DNA of 22,218 nucleotides from SAR324 cluster bacterium (GTDB taxonomy: Bacteria; SAR324; XYD2-FULL-50-16): positions 1 through 22,218 of the forward strand of contig NVSR01000030.1 in the NCBI GenBank assembly GCA_002401295.1, read 5' to 3'. Below the pieces are notes generated by a model. It searched no databases. It saw only the letters and a program-made list of their open reading frames with translations, and was not told the DNA's origin. A program made the position numbers and the translations under genes. Positions 7,608-15,306 of this stretch are shown in pieces (the first letter of the stretch is position 1; every line of letters starts with the position of its first letter).

Positions 7608-8582
7608 TTAACCGGAAATTTTCTTCTGCAGGAATTGAAACCAATTGGGTCGGGCAAATAGTGCCTTATCAATTCCGTACATGGTGGCTTTATCGATGGC
7701 TAAAACTTCCTTCAAGACTTGGGTCGATTTGATATTTCCTTCTACAATGATACTTTTATCAGTGCATTTGGAAACCCATTCCAGTAAGGTTTCTTCGCTA
7801 TCGAAAAACTTATTCATCACATGGATGGTGATCGGATGGAAGATAGAAACACCAGCTTCCTCTAAAAGCTTGATCATCGTCTTGAGGTTTTTGGCATTGA
7901 AGCCATCTTCCAGTTTGTCATGAATGGAGAAAAAGTAGCCAACCATCAGTCGGTTTTTCACTCGTTCATTCATGGCTTTGACGATACGGCAAGCCAAACG
8001 CAAGCGGTTTTCCAATTTGCCACCGTACTCATCTTCTCGAGTATTATAACGAGGATGCAGGCATTGATCTAATAATTGCTGCTGTGCACCGTTGAGTTCC
8101 ACAAAATCAAAACCCGCTTCTTCTGCACGCTCAATCGCATGGGCATAAAAAAGGCAGAGTTCTTCCACATCATCTTCATCAAAAGGGCGACTCAGATCAA
8201 AATCCTTCCCAAAGTTGATGGCTGATGGACCGATGGGCTGTTCCTTGCAGATCCTTTCAGATGTTTTCGCTCCCGCATGGGATAATCTGATGCCAGCAAT
8301 AGCTCCTTCTGCTTTGATGTGCTTTACTAAATTCCGGAGCCCTGGTAGGTGATCCTCCTCAGCAATGCCTAATTGCAAAGGGTGAGATTTTCCCTGCTGT
8401 GTGATGTAGGAAGAGTTAAAAATAACAATACCAGCTCCCTGACGTACCAAACGCATCAGATGTTCATAAAGGGCGTGGGAGACTCGTCCATCTCGTTGAG
8501 CGATGCTGTCATGATAGGGGGGGACTAAAATCCGGTTTTTTGCACGAAGATTTCCAAGTTTGAATGTTTCGAATAAAGACAT
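7608..8582 (-). CDS. Old Yellow Enzyme-type NAD(P)H:flavin oxidoreductase, divergent active site
   Basis: 324 residues, a single FMN-binding TIM barrel with no Fe-S or dehydrogenase domain. Family blocks are clear: LFETFKLGNLRAKNRILVPP at the start, GIRLSHAG (98-104), GFDFVELNGAQ (157-167), PRYNTREDEYGGKLENR (177-193). OYE enzymes reduce activated C=C bonds with NAD(P)H. The usual substrate-binding H-G-A-H pair (His191/Asn194 in OYE1) is Asn164 and Gln167 here, so substrate choice or chemistry may differ. GGGAG 5 nt before the ATG supports the start. It is divergent from the zinc-ribbon/coaD pair and may be co-transcribed with the downstream RNase gene (128-bp gap). Confidence 0.88.
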   Translation of the reverse strand: MSLFETFKLGNLRAKNRILVPPYHDSIAQRDGRVSHALYEHLMRLVRQGAGIVIFNSSYITQQGKSHPLQLGIAEEDHLPGLRNLVKHIKAEGAIAGIRLSHAGAKTSERICKEQPIGPSAINFGKDFDLSRPFDEDDVEELCLFYAHAIERAEEAGFDFVELNGAQQQLLDQCLHPRYNTREDEYGGKLENRLRLACRIVKAMNERVKNRLMVGYFFSIHDKLEDGFNAKNLKTMIKLLEEAGVSIFHPITIHVMNKFFDSEETLLEWVSKCTDKSIIVEGNIKSTQVLKEVLAIDKATMYGIDKALFARPNWFQFLQKKISG

Positions 8583-8676
8583 AATCTCCCTATGGTTTCA
8601 CAATATATACGAGCTCTGACTGAAAGAGTATTGAACCTTTACAGTTTGGAATGTTTTCCTTTAGATATCTGAAGAG

Positions 8677-8705
8677 ATCAGGTTGTTTCCCTGATTCCTT
8701 TTTTT
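8677..8705 (+). terminator. terminator-like hairpin in the zinc-ribbon/coaD leader
   Basis: ATCAGG and CCTGAT form a 6-bp stem with a 7-nt loop, followed 3 nt later by seven T (8699-8705), the layout of an intrinsic terminator on the plus strand. No plus-strand gene ends before it; the nearest plus gene begins 36 bp after it. It may therefore be a leader attenuator or end an undetected short RNA. Confidence 0.45.
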
Positions 8706-8740
8706 CGCATTGACTCATAACTCGCCATTTTAAAGGCCTT

Positions 8741-8911
8741 ATGGAAACAAGTCAAAAGCCGCGATGTCATCAATGTAACTTTTATTATGTTACTTGGGAC
8801 CAACAACGCCCCCATGGCTGTAAGAAATGGGGTTTCAAGTCCCCTTTAATCCCTTCTCGTGCCGTTTTCAATGCTTCCAGCAAGGATTGTCTGCTCTTCG
8901 AGAAGAAATAG
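8741..8911 (+). CDS. small zinc-ribbon-like protein (56 aa)
   Basis: A 56-residue ORF opening METSQKPRCHQCNFYYVTWD and continuing to HGCKKWGFKS, with a last Cys in KDCLLFEKK. The CxxC followed by a single C (9, 12, 27) and the later Cys46 suggest zinc binding. The pattern C-x2-C-x-Y-x-VTWD ... P-x-GC ... GFKS ... PS ... C-x-F matches a small conserved uncharacterised protein I have seen in many proteobacterial genomes; function unknown. AAAGG about 6 nt before ATG 8741 is a plausible ribosome site. It precedes coaD by 27 bp on the same strand, so the two are probably one transcript. Confidence 0.78.
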   Translation: METSQKPRCHQCNFYYVTWDQQRPHGCKKWGFKSPLIPSRAVFNASSKDCLLFEKK

Positions 8912-8938
8912 TATCACAATTACAACCACTTCAAATCT

Positions 8939-9451
8939 ATGGTAAAAGAAAGCGCAGTTGTTTACCCCATCAGTGCCAATCCTCCGACTTATGGCCATGC
9001 CGACATTATGATGCGGGCGGCTCGTAAGTTTGACCGAGTTTATTGGGTGGCCGCCGTTGACCCTGAGAAAATTGCAACCTTCTCTGTAGATGTCAAGTTA
9101 GAGATGATGCGGGATTATGTCGATCATTACAAGCTGACAAATGTAGTGGTGGAACATTGGGGCGGTTCCCTTGTGCGTTATGTACTGCAAAAAGAAGCTC
9201 GTTTTATCATCCGTGGGATCCGTAATACCAGTGACTTGCATGCAGAAATGGATCTGGCTACCGGTTATCGGGGAGTGGACGATGACGTCGAGACTATCTG
9301 TTTCTTCTCTAACCCACAACTGGTGATGTTGAGCTCAACTTTAGTGCGACAGTTAGCACAGGTAGGTGAACGCATTGATAAATATGTTCTACCTTCGGTT
9401 GAGGAAAAGGTCATGCACTGTCTCCAGTTGCAGCGAGCTGGAAGAAAATAA
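8939..9451 (+). CDS. coaD: pantetheine-phosphate adenylyltransferase
   Basis: 170 residues, close to the family norm of about 160. The nucleotidyltransferase signature YPISANPPTYGHADIMMRA (residues 9-27) has the conserved T-x-G-H (Thr17, Gly19, His20) that binds ATP phosphates, though the usual YPGSFDP is altered to YPISANP. RGIRNTSDLHAEMDLA and SSTLVRQLA match the CoaD blocks RGLRxxxDFEYE and SSSxVREIA. It adenylates 4'-phosphopantetheine to dephospho-CoA, the penultimate CoA step. It follows the zinc-ribbon gene and converges with the pyrophosphatase gene across a 9-bp gap. Confidence 0.9.
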   Translation: MVKESAVVYPISANPPTYGHADIMMRAARKFDRVYWVAAVDPEKIATFSVDVKLEMMRDYVDHYKLTNVVVEHWGGSLVRYVLQKEARFIIRGIRNTSDLHAEMDLATGYRGVDDDVETICFFSNPQLVMLSSTLVRQLAQVGERIDKYVLPSVEEKVMHCLQLQRAGRK

Positions 9452-9460
9452 TTCTGTACT

Positions 9461-10039
9461 TTAGTCTGTCTGCAAGAGCCAATGTCGAAGTTGCTCTACG
9501 GCTAGAGCTCGATGACTGGTTTGGTTTTTCTCTTCCAGGCAGGTTTCCGCATAGGTTTGCTGGCTGTTCTCGGGGAGAAAAATTGAATCCCAGCCAAAAC
9601 CGAGAGTTCCACGTGGAGGGACCAGCTGTCCTTTAACCACTCCCTTGAACTGCTTGCATTGCTTCGTCTTGGGGAATCCCAAGGTTAAGAGACAGGTCAC
9701 TTGTGCAGCGTGCTCTTTTTCTTTGACCAGGTTGAAAATTCCTTCCGCGTCCATGGATTGTAAAAACCATTTGATCAAAGGACCGGGCAGGCCATTCAAA
9801 CCAGAACAGCTCAAGGCTGTATCATCGGTCAAAACCGCATCGAAACCCTCAATTTCTTTTTGGAACTTGAAGGCCTCGCGGGTTTTGTAGTCACCAATTT
9901 CTTCGATATCCAAGCTTTGGATTTCATGTAGCGGGAGGGACTTGAAGCTAAAGTCTAAGGCCTTGATCTGGAGTAATTCCTGAAATTCTTCTGCTTTTCC
10001 GGCATTACCCGTAATCATCAATAAACTTTTGATCTTCAT
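9461..10039 (-). CDS. rdgB: XTP/dITP pyrophosphatase (Ham1/RdgB/ITPA family)
   Basis: 192 residues. The Ham1 signatures are all present: TGNAGKAEEF near the N-terminus (T/S-x-N-x2-K-x2-E), VLTDDTALSCSGLNGLPGPLIKWFL (acidic metal site and substrate loop), GTLGFGWDSIFLPE, and SHRALAVEQLRHWL at the end. It hydrolyses non-canonical purine triphosphates (ITP, dITP, XTP) to the monophosphate and PPi. The LNGLPGPxIKWFL block looks more like the ITPA branch than E. coli RdgB. It lies downstream of pckA on the same strand, with a hairpin between, and converges with coaD. Confidence 0.9.
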   Translation of the reverse strand: MKIKSLLMITGNAGKAEEFQELLQIKALDFSFKSLPLHEIQSLDIEEIGDYKTREAFKFQKEIEGFDAVLTDDTALSCSGLNGLPGPLIKWFLQSMDAEGIFNLVKEKEHAAQVTCLLTLGFPKTKQCKQFKGVVKGQLVPPRGTLGFGWDSIFLPENSQQTYAETCLEEKNQTSHRALAVEQLRHWLLQTD

Positions 10040-10071
10040 AATCCAACACCCTTCATTGTACTTTGCTTTGA

Positions 10072-10095
10072 CCTGTGGGGGTTATGCCCCACAGG
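10072..10095 (-). terminator. GC-rich hairpin after pckA
   Basis: CCTGTGGGG and CCCCACAGG form a perfect 9-bp stem with a 6-nt loop, starting 7 nt after the pckA stop at 10103. No U-run follows; placement and type match the hairpin at 7579-7598. Confidence 0.5.
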
Positions 10096-10102
10096 GGATT
10101 AT

Positions 10103-11686
10103 TTACAGTTTTGGTCCGGCTTTTTTTAGTTCCGGAGCATCACCAGCGTAGATCTCGAAGTTCTTCATGAACATCTTAGCCAGTTGCTCTCGCTTCTCGT
10201 CATAGGCTTGAGCATCATCCCAAGTATTACGAGGATTGAGCACTGCAGTATCCACACCTGTTAAGGTTTTTGGAAATTCAATACCAAAAACGGGATCTGT
10301 TTCCCATTCGGACGCATTGATGGATCCGTCCAAGATAGCCGTAATCATTTTTCGAGTATCCGGCAGGTTCATGCGCTTGCCGACACCATAAGGACCACCT
10401 GTCCATCCAGTATTCACCAAGAAGGCCTTCACACCTTTTTCTTTCATCTTTTTGGTCAGTAGCTCACCGTATACTTTCGGACGTAGTGTCATGAAAGCTG
10501 CACCAAAACAAGTCGAGAAGGTTGCTCGTGGTTCTGTTACACCACGTTCCGTTCCAGCTACTTTCGCAGTGTAACCACTGAGGAAGTGATAACTGGCTTG
10601 TTCCGGAGTCAAGCGGGAAACAGGAGGCAGAACGCCAAAGGCATCACAAGTCAGGAAAATGATATTTTTGGGATGACCCGCCATGCTAGGCTGAACTGCA
10701 TTCTCAATGTGATCCAGTGGGTAGGAAACACGAGTATTTTCAGTCTTAGAAACATCATCAAAGTCTACATTGCGATCTTCATCGTAAACCACATTCTCCA
10801 GGATGGCGCCATGCTTGATAGCATCCCAGATTTCCGGTTCTTTTTCCGCATCCAGGTTGATTGTCTTAGCGTAACAACCACCTTCCAGGTTGAAAATACC
10901 ATCGGCAGACCAACCATGTTCGTCATCACCAATCAGGGGGCGATTAGGATCTGTGGAAAGAGTCGTTTTTCCCGTACCGGAGAGACCGAAGAATAGAGCA
11001 ACATCACCGTCTTTACCCACATTCGCGGAACAGTGCATAGACATCACGTCTTGTAGAGGCAGGAAGAAGTTCATGACAGAGAAGATGCCTTTCTTCATCT
11101 CTCCACCATATTGTGTCCCACCAATGATAGCGAATTTTTTAGCCAGATTAAAAATCACGAAGACTTCACTGTTCAGTCCCAGCTCTTTGTAATCTTTTTC
11201 TTCCAGGTAGTCACTGGCGTTGAGGATAGTGAACTCGGGAGTGAAACCTTCCAATTCATCCTTAGAAGGGCGGATGAACATGTTGTTGACGAAATGAGCA
11301 TGCCAAGCTTTTTTCGTTACGATTCGGATTGGCATTTGATATTTTTTATCAGCGCCACAGAAACCGTCAAACATGTAGAGGTCGGATCCATCCAAGAAAT
11401 CCATCACTCGCGATTGTAGTGTATTGAAAACGTCTTCAGTAATTTTTGAATTTACTGGGCCCCACCAAAGATTATCGGTAGTGCTGGCTTCGTCTACAAA
11501 ATACTTGTCCTTTGGGGAACGACCGGTAAATTTACCGGTGGCGACCATGATCGCACCCTTGGGGCCTAATTCACCTTCTCCATTCTTGATTTCATGCTCA
11601 ATCAACTTCGTAACAGGTAAGTTACGGAAAATTTGACCAATATTCTTAAAACCTAGTTCATCTAGACCATAAGTTTGATCCGCCAT
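10103..11686 (-). CDS. pckA: phosphoenolpyruvate carboxykinase (ATP)
   Basis: 527 residues, the usual length. The ATP-type signature is clear: FTGRSPKDKY (53-62, Arg56 binds oxaloacetate), YGGEMKKG (193-200, Lys199 region for Mn2+), His218, the kinase-1a P-loop GLSGTGKTTLS (234-244) and the metal motif LIGDDEHGW (251-259, Asp255). It converts oxaloacetate and ATP to PEP, CO2 and ADP in gluconeogenesis, or runs in reverse for anaplerosis. AGGAG about 8 nt before ATG 11686 fixes the start. It is transcribed leftward and is followed by a hairpin and the pyrophosphatase gene. The 207-bp gap upstream should hold its promoter, but I see no convincing consensus there. Confidence 0.97.
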   Translation of the reverse strand: MADQTYGLDELGFKNIGQIFRNLPVTKLIEHEIKNGEGELGPKGAIMVATGKFTGRSPKDKYFVDEASTTDNLWWGPVNSKITEDVFNTLQSRVMDFLDGSDLYMFDGFCGADKKYQMPIRIVTKKAWHAHFVNNMFIRPSKDELEGFTPEFTILNASDYLEEKDYKELGLNSEVFVIFNLAKKFAIIGGTQYGGEMKKGIFSVMNFFLPLQDVMSMHCSANVGKDGDVALFFGLSGTGKTTLSTDPNRPLIGDDEHGWSADGIFNLEGGCYAKTINLDAEKEPEIWDAIKHGAILENVVYDEDRNVDFDDVSKTENTRVSYPLDHIENAVQPSMAGHPKNIIFLTCDAFGVLPPVSRLTPEQASYHFLSGYTAKVAGTERGVTEPRATFSTCFGAAFMTLRPKVYGELLTKKMKEKGVKAFLVNTGWTGGPYGVGKRMNLPDTRKMITAILDGSINASEWETDPVFGIEFPKTLTGVDTAVLNPRNTWDDAQAYDEKREQLAKMFMKNFEIYAGDAPELKKAGPKL

Positions 11687-11861
11687 TGTATGACTCCTAA
11701 AAGTTTAGTTTTGATCCATCACTGCTTCTGTCCAAATATATGTGGGAAGCTTAGTGTAATTGATTAACTATGGCCACCGGTTTGTGAATTTTGAGGAGGA
11801 TAGAAGGGAAAACTCTGAGGTTATAAACTATTCAAGAGACGTAATAAATGCTGTTTTTTTT

Positions 11862-11885
11862 GCCGCATCTTGAGTGTGCTGCGGC
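11862..11885 (-). terminator. GC-rich hairpin after the stand-alone ligase gene
   Basis: GCCGCA and TGCGGC form a 6-bp stem with a 12-nt loop, beginning 8 nt after the stop of the gene ending at 11894. On the minus strand an A-run, not a U-run, follows; on the plus strand TTGTTTT comes 4 nt after it. Placement matches the hairpins at 7579 and 10072. Confidence 0.4.
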
Positions 11886-11893
11886 CAGTTGTT

Positions 11894-13318
11894 TTAGATA
11901 GGCAGATTTTCTTTGGATAAGCTGACTCTGTCCACTTTGCCATTGGGCAGTAGGGGCATGGAATCCAGAATACAAATCTCGTCCGGGACTGCACGTTTGG
12001 GGAGCAATTCGAGACAAGCATTCCGAATGGCGTCTACTGTTAGTTCTGAGGTTTTAGCGATGATACAACAAGCGATCAGCCTTTTGCCTCTTTTTGCCTC
12101 TCCATTCGAAATTATAACAATTGAATCGATGCCTTCAATTGCTTCTATGGCTTTCTCTACATCCGAGAAAAAGACTAAGAGGCCATCTCTGTTCACTGCA
12201 TGGTCCTGTCTTCCCAAAACCTCAACACGATGATCGGGATGGATGCATCCGAGGTCTTTCGTGCAAAACCAACCGTCATTTTCTTGGGGGGTTGTTGACA
12301 CCCTTTCACCTGCTTCATCTATATATCCTTCAAAACCAAAGGGATGATTACACCAAAGTTTACTTATTTTACCTTCTTCCAGGTGCATACGGACCCCCTC
12401 CATAGGTTTGCCGGCAGTTTGGGCTCTCCGCTGCTTTGGGTCTTTAGGGCTGGATGCTGTGATCGCTCCCAATTCAGTACTGCCATAGAGTTGTACTATT
12501 TTTCCAAAAAGGGCTTCATATTTTAAGAAGCTGGTTTCACGAATTCTGTCACCGGCTGTCACGGTGAAGTGATACTGTCTGCTGGATCTACGTGCTTTGA
12601 TGAAGGTTTCAGCAAATATTGGAGTCATGAAAACGATGTTAGGATTAAATACTCTTTCTCGTTGCAGGTAACGAAGGATATTTGCTCCTTTTTGCAAGTC
12701 GATGGAAGCGCCAACAGCTACTCCCGGAAGAAAGGCCGCACCCAAGCCAAACATATGAAAAACAGGGACAGGGATTGCTATTCTAGCATCTTTGTTTATT
12801 TCTAACCGTTTGATACAATTAGAAATATTTCCAAATAGTGCACTATGGCTATGCTCGGCCATCTTGGGAGCGCCAGTACTACCAGAGGTTTTCATATAAA
12901 GTTTTTTTCTACATCTACTGGCTTTTATCTCTCCATCCCATCGCTCATTTTTGGAGAACTGTAAAAAAGATTCGGGGTTAAGACTATCTGTTGATTCCAT
13001 ATTAATTGTCACGGTATATCGACAGAATTTGGGGGGAGATACTACTTGAGAAAGGGAATTCGACTGTGTATTTGTTTTTGCTACCAATAAAAAACTATAG
13101 CCATTTTCGAGCAGATAGAGCAGGACCAGAACACAGGGCAAAGAGTTTTCACACTCTAAAACCAAACAGTCTGTCTCCGCAATGTGGGATTGTTTAAATA
13201 CTCTTTTGATTGTGCTAAAAATAGCTGGGATTTCCTGGTACGTACAAGTGAGTAGGCCATCTGTGAGTATATTTCTTTTTCCTTCATCTGTATTATCGAA
13301 TGCGCGTATAAAAATCAT
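11894..13318 (-). CDS. stand-alone adenylate-forming (AMP-dependent) ligase
   Basis: 474 residues, ANL superfamily. The A3 phosphate loop TSGSTGAPK (144-152), the A5 adenine block YGSTELGA (278-285) and the A10 catalytic lysine LPNGKVDR (Lys461) are all present. A7 is unusual (CTKDLG, 352-357, instead of TGDLG) and the A8 hinge GRQDHAVNRDG lacks the common Lys. It should activate a carboxylic acid as an acyl-AMP; the acceptor could be a carrier protein or CoA. At 474 residues it is shorter than acyl-CoA synthetases and lacks the FAAL features seen at 20578. Given the chorismate lyase in the cluster, 4-hydroxybenzoate is a reasonable substrate guess, not shown by sequence. Confidence 0.82.
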   Translation of the reverse strand: MIFIRAFDNTDEGKRNILTDGLLTCTYQEIPAIFSTIKRVFKQSHIAETDCLVLECENSLPCVLVLLYLLENGYSFLLVAKTNTQSNSLSQVVSPPKFCRYTVTINMESTDSLNPESFLQFSKNERWDGEIKASRCRKKLYMKTSGSTGAPKMAEHSHSALFGNISNCIKRLEINKDARIAIPVPVFHMFGLGAAFLPGVAVGASIDLQKGANILRYLQRERVFNPNIVFMTPIFAETFIKARRSSRQYHFTVTAGDRIRETSFLKYEALFGKIVQLYGSTELGAITASSPKDPKQRRAQTAGKPMEGVRMHLEEGKISKLWCNHPFGFEGYIDEAGERVSTTPQENDGWFCTKDLGCIHPDHRVEVLGRQDHAVNRDGLLVFFSDVEKAIEAIEGIDSIVIISNGEAKRGKRLIACCIIAKTSELTVDAIRNACLELLPKRAVPDEICILDSMPLLPNGKVDRVSLSKENLPI

Positions 13319-13399
13319 AAGAAAATCTCAAATGCTTAAAAAACTTTGTTTGCCAAGAGTTTTGGGGACATACAGCGCCTCTATTGATTCTGCACACTC

Positions 13400-13423
13400 A
13401 TACAAGAGGCTCTTTACTTGTAT
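13400..13423 (-). other. 7-bp hairpin between the DUF697 and ligase genes
   Basis: ATACAAG and CTTGTAT are perfect inverted arms around a 10-nt loop, in the 137-bp gap between the gene ending at 13456 and the ligase start at 13318. No U-run follows. It could be a processing site or a weak terminator. Confidence 0.35.
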
Positions 13424-13455
13424 TTCCTCCTATTCGGACTAGACGGAAGCAGGAA

Positions 13456-14364
13456 TTATTGAAGTTTTTTCTGTCCTTCCTTAAACTTCTTTTCATAATA
13501 GGCATGTGCCTCATCAGGGTTGAAATTTAGGAACGTACCACCGCACTCATAGTGATGTTTAAAGACATGGCCTGTTGCGTAAGTTGCGGCTCCAGCCATC
13601 AAGGTAGCGGAAAGTCCACCAATAATACTACCGTAACCGGGAACCACTTTTATCAGGCTGCTGAGAACTCTGCTGATAGATAGAGGGGCCAGACCTGCTG
13701 TGAGGGCCGCTACGATTGACTTGCCTATATCATCTGAAAGGTTAAAGTTGTATTTATGTGAGATTTTTCTCACCATCATTAATTGGATGGTAGAGATAGA
13801 AATAATATCCACAATAGGTAAGGGGACCATCGCAGCACCCATCGCAGCAGCGGTGTGGTTACTGATGATGGCTTCAACTTCAATTTGATGCAGGTTTTCC
13901 TGTCTGTTTTCCAGGGATTCATCATGCTTTCTACTTTCTGTGGAAAGCTCCGGTTTGACTTCTATCTCCAACGGAGTTGCTGCAGAAGGCTGTTGCAGCT
14001 TATTAGTTTCTTCAACTATTTCATTCAATTGTGGCCTTACAAAAGAAGGCTTGGTTATTTGAGGTTCCGTCTTCTCCGTTTGAGTATCTTTTAGTTTTTT
14101 CTTTGATAACTTCGTAGCAGCTGTTTTTTTAGCTATTATTTGCGGCTCTTGTTGTGAGGTAGTTTGAGCAACAAGAGCCTCTTTGACTGTGGTTTTCTGT
14201 TTTGATGTCACTTTTTTAGAGAGCTTATTCTTTTTTCGCCCCTTCTTTAGGATCTCTGATTTTTCCGTCTTTACTGTTTCAGGGGCTACTCCTTGTACCT
14301 TTTTATCAGTTATTTCAGGTTTAGTTTTTTTTTTGCCGGATACTGTAGGTAAAGTCGTTCTCAT
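13456..14364 (-). CDS. DUF697-like membrane-associated protein with Lys-rich N-terminus
   Basis: 302 residues. Residues 1-160 are lysine/threonine/glutamate-rich, low complexity and probably disordered. Residues about 165-285 form a compact hydrophobic/helical domain resembling DUF697/YcjF: AAAMGAAMVPLPIVDIISISTIQLMMVRKI, then GLAPLSISRVLSSLIKVVPGYGSIIGGLSATLMAGAATYATGHVFKHHY, with Gly/Ala-rich segments that could insert into a membrane. DUF697 domains often accompany GTPase domains, but no GTP-binding motif is seen here. Function is unknown. It is between the ArsR-type regulator and the ligase gene on the same strand, and looks more AT-rich than the housekeeping genes to its left. The ATG at 14364 lacks a clear Shine-Dalgarno. 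Confidence 0.68.
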   Translation of the reverse strand: MRTTLPTVSGKKKTKPEITDKKVQGVAPETVKTEKSEILKKGRKKNKLSKKVTSKQKTTVKEALVAQTTSQQEPQIIAKKTAATKLSKKKLKDTQTEKTEPQITKPSFVRPQLNEIVEETNKLQQPSAATPLEIEVKPELSTESRKHDESLENRQENLHQIEVEAIISNHTAAAMGAAMVPLPIVDIISISTIQLMMVRKISHKYNFNLSDDIGKSIVAALTAGLAPLSISRVLSSLIKVVPGYGSIIGGLSATLMAGAATYATGHVFKHHYECGGTFLNFNPDEAHAYYEKKFKEGQKKLQ

Positions 14365-14498
14365 CTTTTTAACCGAAAAATATTAACAGGAGGATACGGA
14401 CAAAACAGTAAAGTTGGGGTTAATTCAGCATACTGAAAGCTACGTGATATTATCGAAAACCCAACTGAGTATAATCTCTTCCTCTAAAAATGAGGCTA

Positions 14499-14526
14499 CC
14501 TGAGAGTTGATCTTTCCGATCTCAGG
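14499..14526 (-). terminator. possible terminator after the ArsR-type regulator
   Basis: CCTGAG and CTCAGG arms enclose an inner GATC/GATC pair; the hairpin begins 20 nt after the stop at 14547. A T5 run lies 9 nt further on the minus strand, so this is a weak terminator candidate separating the regulator from the DUF697 gene. Confidence 0.4.
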
Positions 14527-14546
14527 ATGTTTGAGTAGCAGCAGAG

Positions 14547-15182
14547 TTATTCAAAGGTAATATGAGAATCATCGGCATCCTCTCCATGGGAGGGGATTAG
14601 AGCTAATGAGACCGAAACAGGGATGGCATTTTTGTTTTTACTTTTACTATGCTTCTCAAAAAACTTTTGGCTGATGGCCTGTACTGCCTCTTTAAACTCC
14701 AAAAACTCTTCTGGTGAGGTATAGACCACAAAGCTATTGGTGAGAAAAGTTGCCTTTTCTGGTTGTTGTTTGAGAATATTAGTTCCTTCCCTCAGGCGTT
14801 CGTTAATCCAGGCCATGGCATAACTGAGTTCAATATTGAAATCTTCAATCTTTTTATTTTTAATCTCTAGCCAATCTAACTCCACAATTTTGAAGAGCTT
14901 TTCAATGATACCGTTAGGACCTGATCGTGTACTTTCTAACCTAACTAGTTGCACTTGCAACAACTTATTAATGTGGTAATGGATAGAAGCATTTGATATA
15001 GACAACTTGCTGCCTATTTCGTGCTGAGTGAATACCTCTCCTGTCTCTAGGATCCGCAGGATTTTATTTCTAATAGGGTGGGATAGCCCTGCTTTTATTT
15101 GTTTTTTCTGTAGATCTGCTTTTTCATCAATATCGGTTTTTTTCTTATCCCTTACTGTGCCTCTTAAAGAGATATATGCCAT
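14547..15182 (-). CDS. ArsR-type winged-helix transcriptional regulator
   Basis: 211 residues. A winged helix-turn-helix spans about 30-100: HPIRNKILRILETGEVFTQHEIGSKLSISNASIHYHINKL is the ArsR/HTH_20 pattern with the recognition helix near 62-74, followed by the wing (VRLESTRSGPNGIIEKLFKIV). The rest (about 100-211) is helical and probably a dimerisation or ligand domain. There is not a single cysteine, so it is not a thiolate metal sensor of the ArsR/SmtB type; the signal is unknown. AGGA 7 nt before ATG 15182 supports the start. It lies 124 bp downstream of the radical SAM gene and is the only regulator in the cluster, so it may control it. Confidence 0.85.
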   Translation of the reverse strand: MAYISLRGTVRDKKKTDIDEKADLQKKQIKAGLSHPIRNKILRILETGEVFTQHEIGSKLSISNASIHYHINKLLQVQLVRLESTRSGPNGIIEKLFKIVELDWLEIKNKKIEDFNIELSYAMAWINERLREGTNILKQQPEKATFLTNSFVVYTSPEEFLEFKEAVQAISQKFFEKHSKSKNKNAIPVSVSLALIPSHGEDADDSHITFE

Positions 15183-15306
15183 GCAAATCCTTTAAAATCA
15201 TAGTTATACCCCGTTGTTAAGTTTTCTTCCAGAGTCTTTTTTTTGAGACTATACCTCAATCAATCGCGTTATGGAGAAAGGTTTTGTTGAGCAAGTTATG
15301 ATGATT

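Noticed and set aside
10586..11419. Plus-strand ORFs of 100-136 codons over pckA
   Set aside because: They are antisense to a well conserved gene; no recognisable domain.
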